Positions 5,583-6,167 of a stretch of DNA of 6,167 nt are shown piece by piece (positions within the stretch are counted from its first letter, which is position 1; each line of letters starts with the position of its first letter). The notes under the pieces were generated by a model, which was not told the origin of the DNA, made no database searches, and saw only the letters and a list, made by a program, of their open reading frames with translations. This DNA comes from an uncultured Bacteroidota bacterium (GTDB lineage Bacteria > Bacteroidota > Bacteroidia > Chitinophagales > Chitinophagaceae). The stretch is taken from NCBI GenBank assembly GCA_946480675.1, contig CAMLKS010000156.1, forward strand, positions 1-6,167, read 5' to 3'. The position numbers and the translations under genes are program-made.

Positions 5583-6167
5583 ATGAACCAGATGAAACAT
5601 TCTAGACCAATTGCACGAACCACTTTTATTGTAACAAGCATTTTATTAGCATTTGCGCTGCAAAGCTGTAAGGATTCATCGGCCGGGCAGCAAGGCGCAC
5701 AAACACCCGCCGTACCGGTGCTGGCTGTAGATACAGCCGCAGCCATTACCTGGCAGGATTATACAGCAGCTATACAAGGCAAAACAGACGTTGCCATACG
5801 TTCACAGGTAAATGGCTACCTCGATCATATTTATGTTGATGAAGGGGCGTATGTAACTGCCGGCCAGCCGCTTTTCAGGATAGATGAGCAACCCTACCGT
5901 GAGCAATTAAATAATGCTGTAGCCAACCAGCATGCCGCCGAAGCTGCTGTAGTAGCAGCACAGCTGGAGGTAGATAAGCTAACGCCCCTGGTAGAAAATA
6001 AAGTCGTGTCTGAAATGCAGCTGAAAACTGCCAAAGCAGCCCACAAAATGGCCATTGCACGCGCCGAGCAGGCAAAGGCAGCGGCAGGCACAGCACGCAT
6101 CAACATGGGGTATGCGGTAATAAAAGCACCGGCGAGCGGATACATTGGCAGGCTCCCATATAAAAAA
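5583..6167 (+). CDS. RND efflux membrane-fusion (periplasmic adaptor) lipoprotein, AcrA/MexE-like, N-terminal part
   Basis: The adaptor links an inner-membrane RND transporter to an outer-membrane channel for export of drugs or other toxic compounds. The window holds 195 residues; the gene continues past the right edge. The N-terminus has a basic stretch, a hydrophobic segment (about 14-27) and a lipobox-like LQSC with Cys29, so a lipoprotein is expected. Next comes the first half of the lipoyl/barrel-sandwich domain (VAIRSQVNGYLDHIYVDEGA, 70-89; GQPLFRIDEQPYREQL to 109). An alanine-rich alpha-helical hairpin follows (about 110-170, with LTPLVENKVVSEMQLKTAKA). The returning lipoyl half, YAVIKAPASGYIGR (177-190), comes last. 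The ATG at 5592 is an alternative start. Transporter and outer-membrane channel genes would be expected downstream. It is divergent from the two-component operon and shares the operator-like region with it. Confidence 0.93.
   Translation, partial: MNQMKHSRPIARTTFIVTSILLAFALQSCKDSSAGQQGAQTPAVPVLAVDTAAAITWQDYTAAIQGKTDVAIRSQVNGYLDHIYVDEGAYVTAGQPLFRIDEQPYREQLNNAVANQHAAEAAVVAAQLEVDKLTPLVENKVVSEMQLKTAKAAHKMAIARAEQAKAAAGTARINMGYAVIKAPASGYIGRLPYKK

Noticed and set aside
5875..6145. Minus-strand ORFs opposite the efflux adaptor
   Set aside because: They are antisense shadows of the alanine-rich helical hairpin; the plus-strand frame has clear lipoyl and hairpin motifs.

Overview
The window looks like chromosome of a Bacteroidota bacterium, probably Chitinophagaceae-like. 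The signs are: an acyltransferase-argG-argC order with a Bacteroidetes-subtype ArgG; a LytS/LytTR two-component pair with tight spacing; weak or absent Shine-Dalgarno sequences; and promoter candidates of the TTG-N19..21-TAnnTTTG type. The genus is inferred from sequence style only. No mobile element, CRISPR array, rRNA or tRNA is visible.

Left part (1-2568, minus strand): the start of an arginine biosynthesis operon, read right to left. A candidate promoter near 2537-2568 is followed by a leader of roughly 290 nt. The leader holds a possible 44-codon ORF, three hairpin-forming segments (two followed by six-U tracts) and a 16-bp perfect palindrome. Then come a GNAT acyltransferase (probable N-acylglutamate synthase, first step), argG (argininosuccinate synthase, penultimate step) and argC (N-acylglutamyl-phosphate reductase, third step). 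argC overlaps argG by 14 nt and runs off the left edge.

Middle (2692-3702, plus strand): a single gene for a luciferase-like FMN-dependent oxidoreductase of the YhbW/MsnO8 type. It converges on the two-component genes with only 3 nt between stop codons.

Right part: a minus-strand operon encoding a four-helix membrane histidine kinase of the LytS/YehU class (4412-5440) and a LytTR response regulator (3706-4407), separated by 4 nt. Divergent from it is the 5' part of a lipoprotein membrane-fusion subunit of an RND efflux pump (5583 to the right edge). The 142-bp gap between them carries two inverted-repeat elements sharing the half-site ATAAATGACC, 23 bp apart centre to centre. This is the clearest regulatory signal in the window and probably an operator for one or both divergent transcripts.

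The gene families are all recognisable. The parts most worth following up are non-coding: the tandem operator and the structured arginine-operon leader. The cysteine-rich tail of the acyltransferase is also of interest. I see no evidence for a wholly new multi-gene system.
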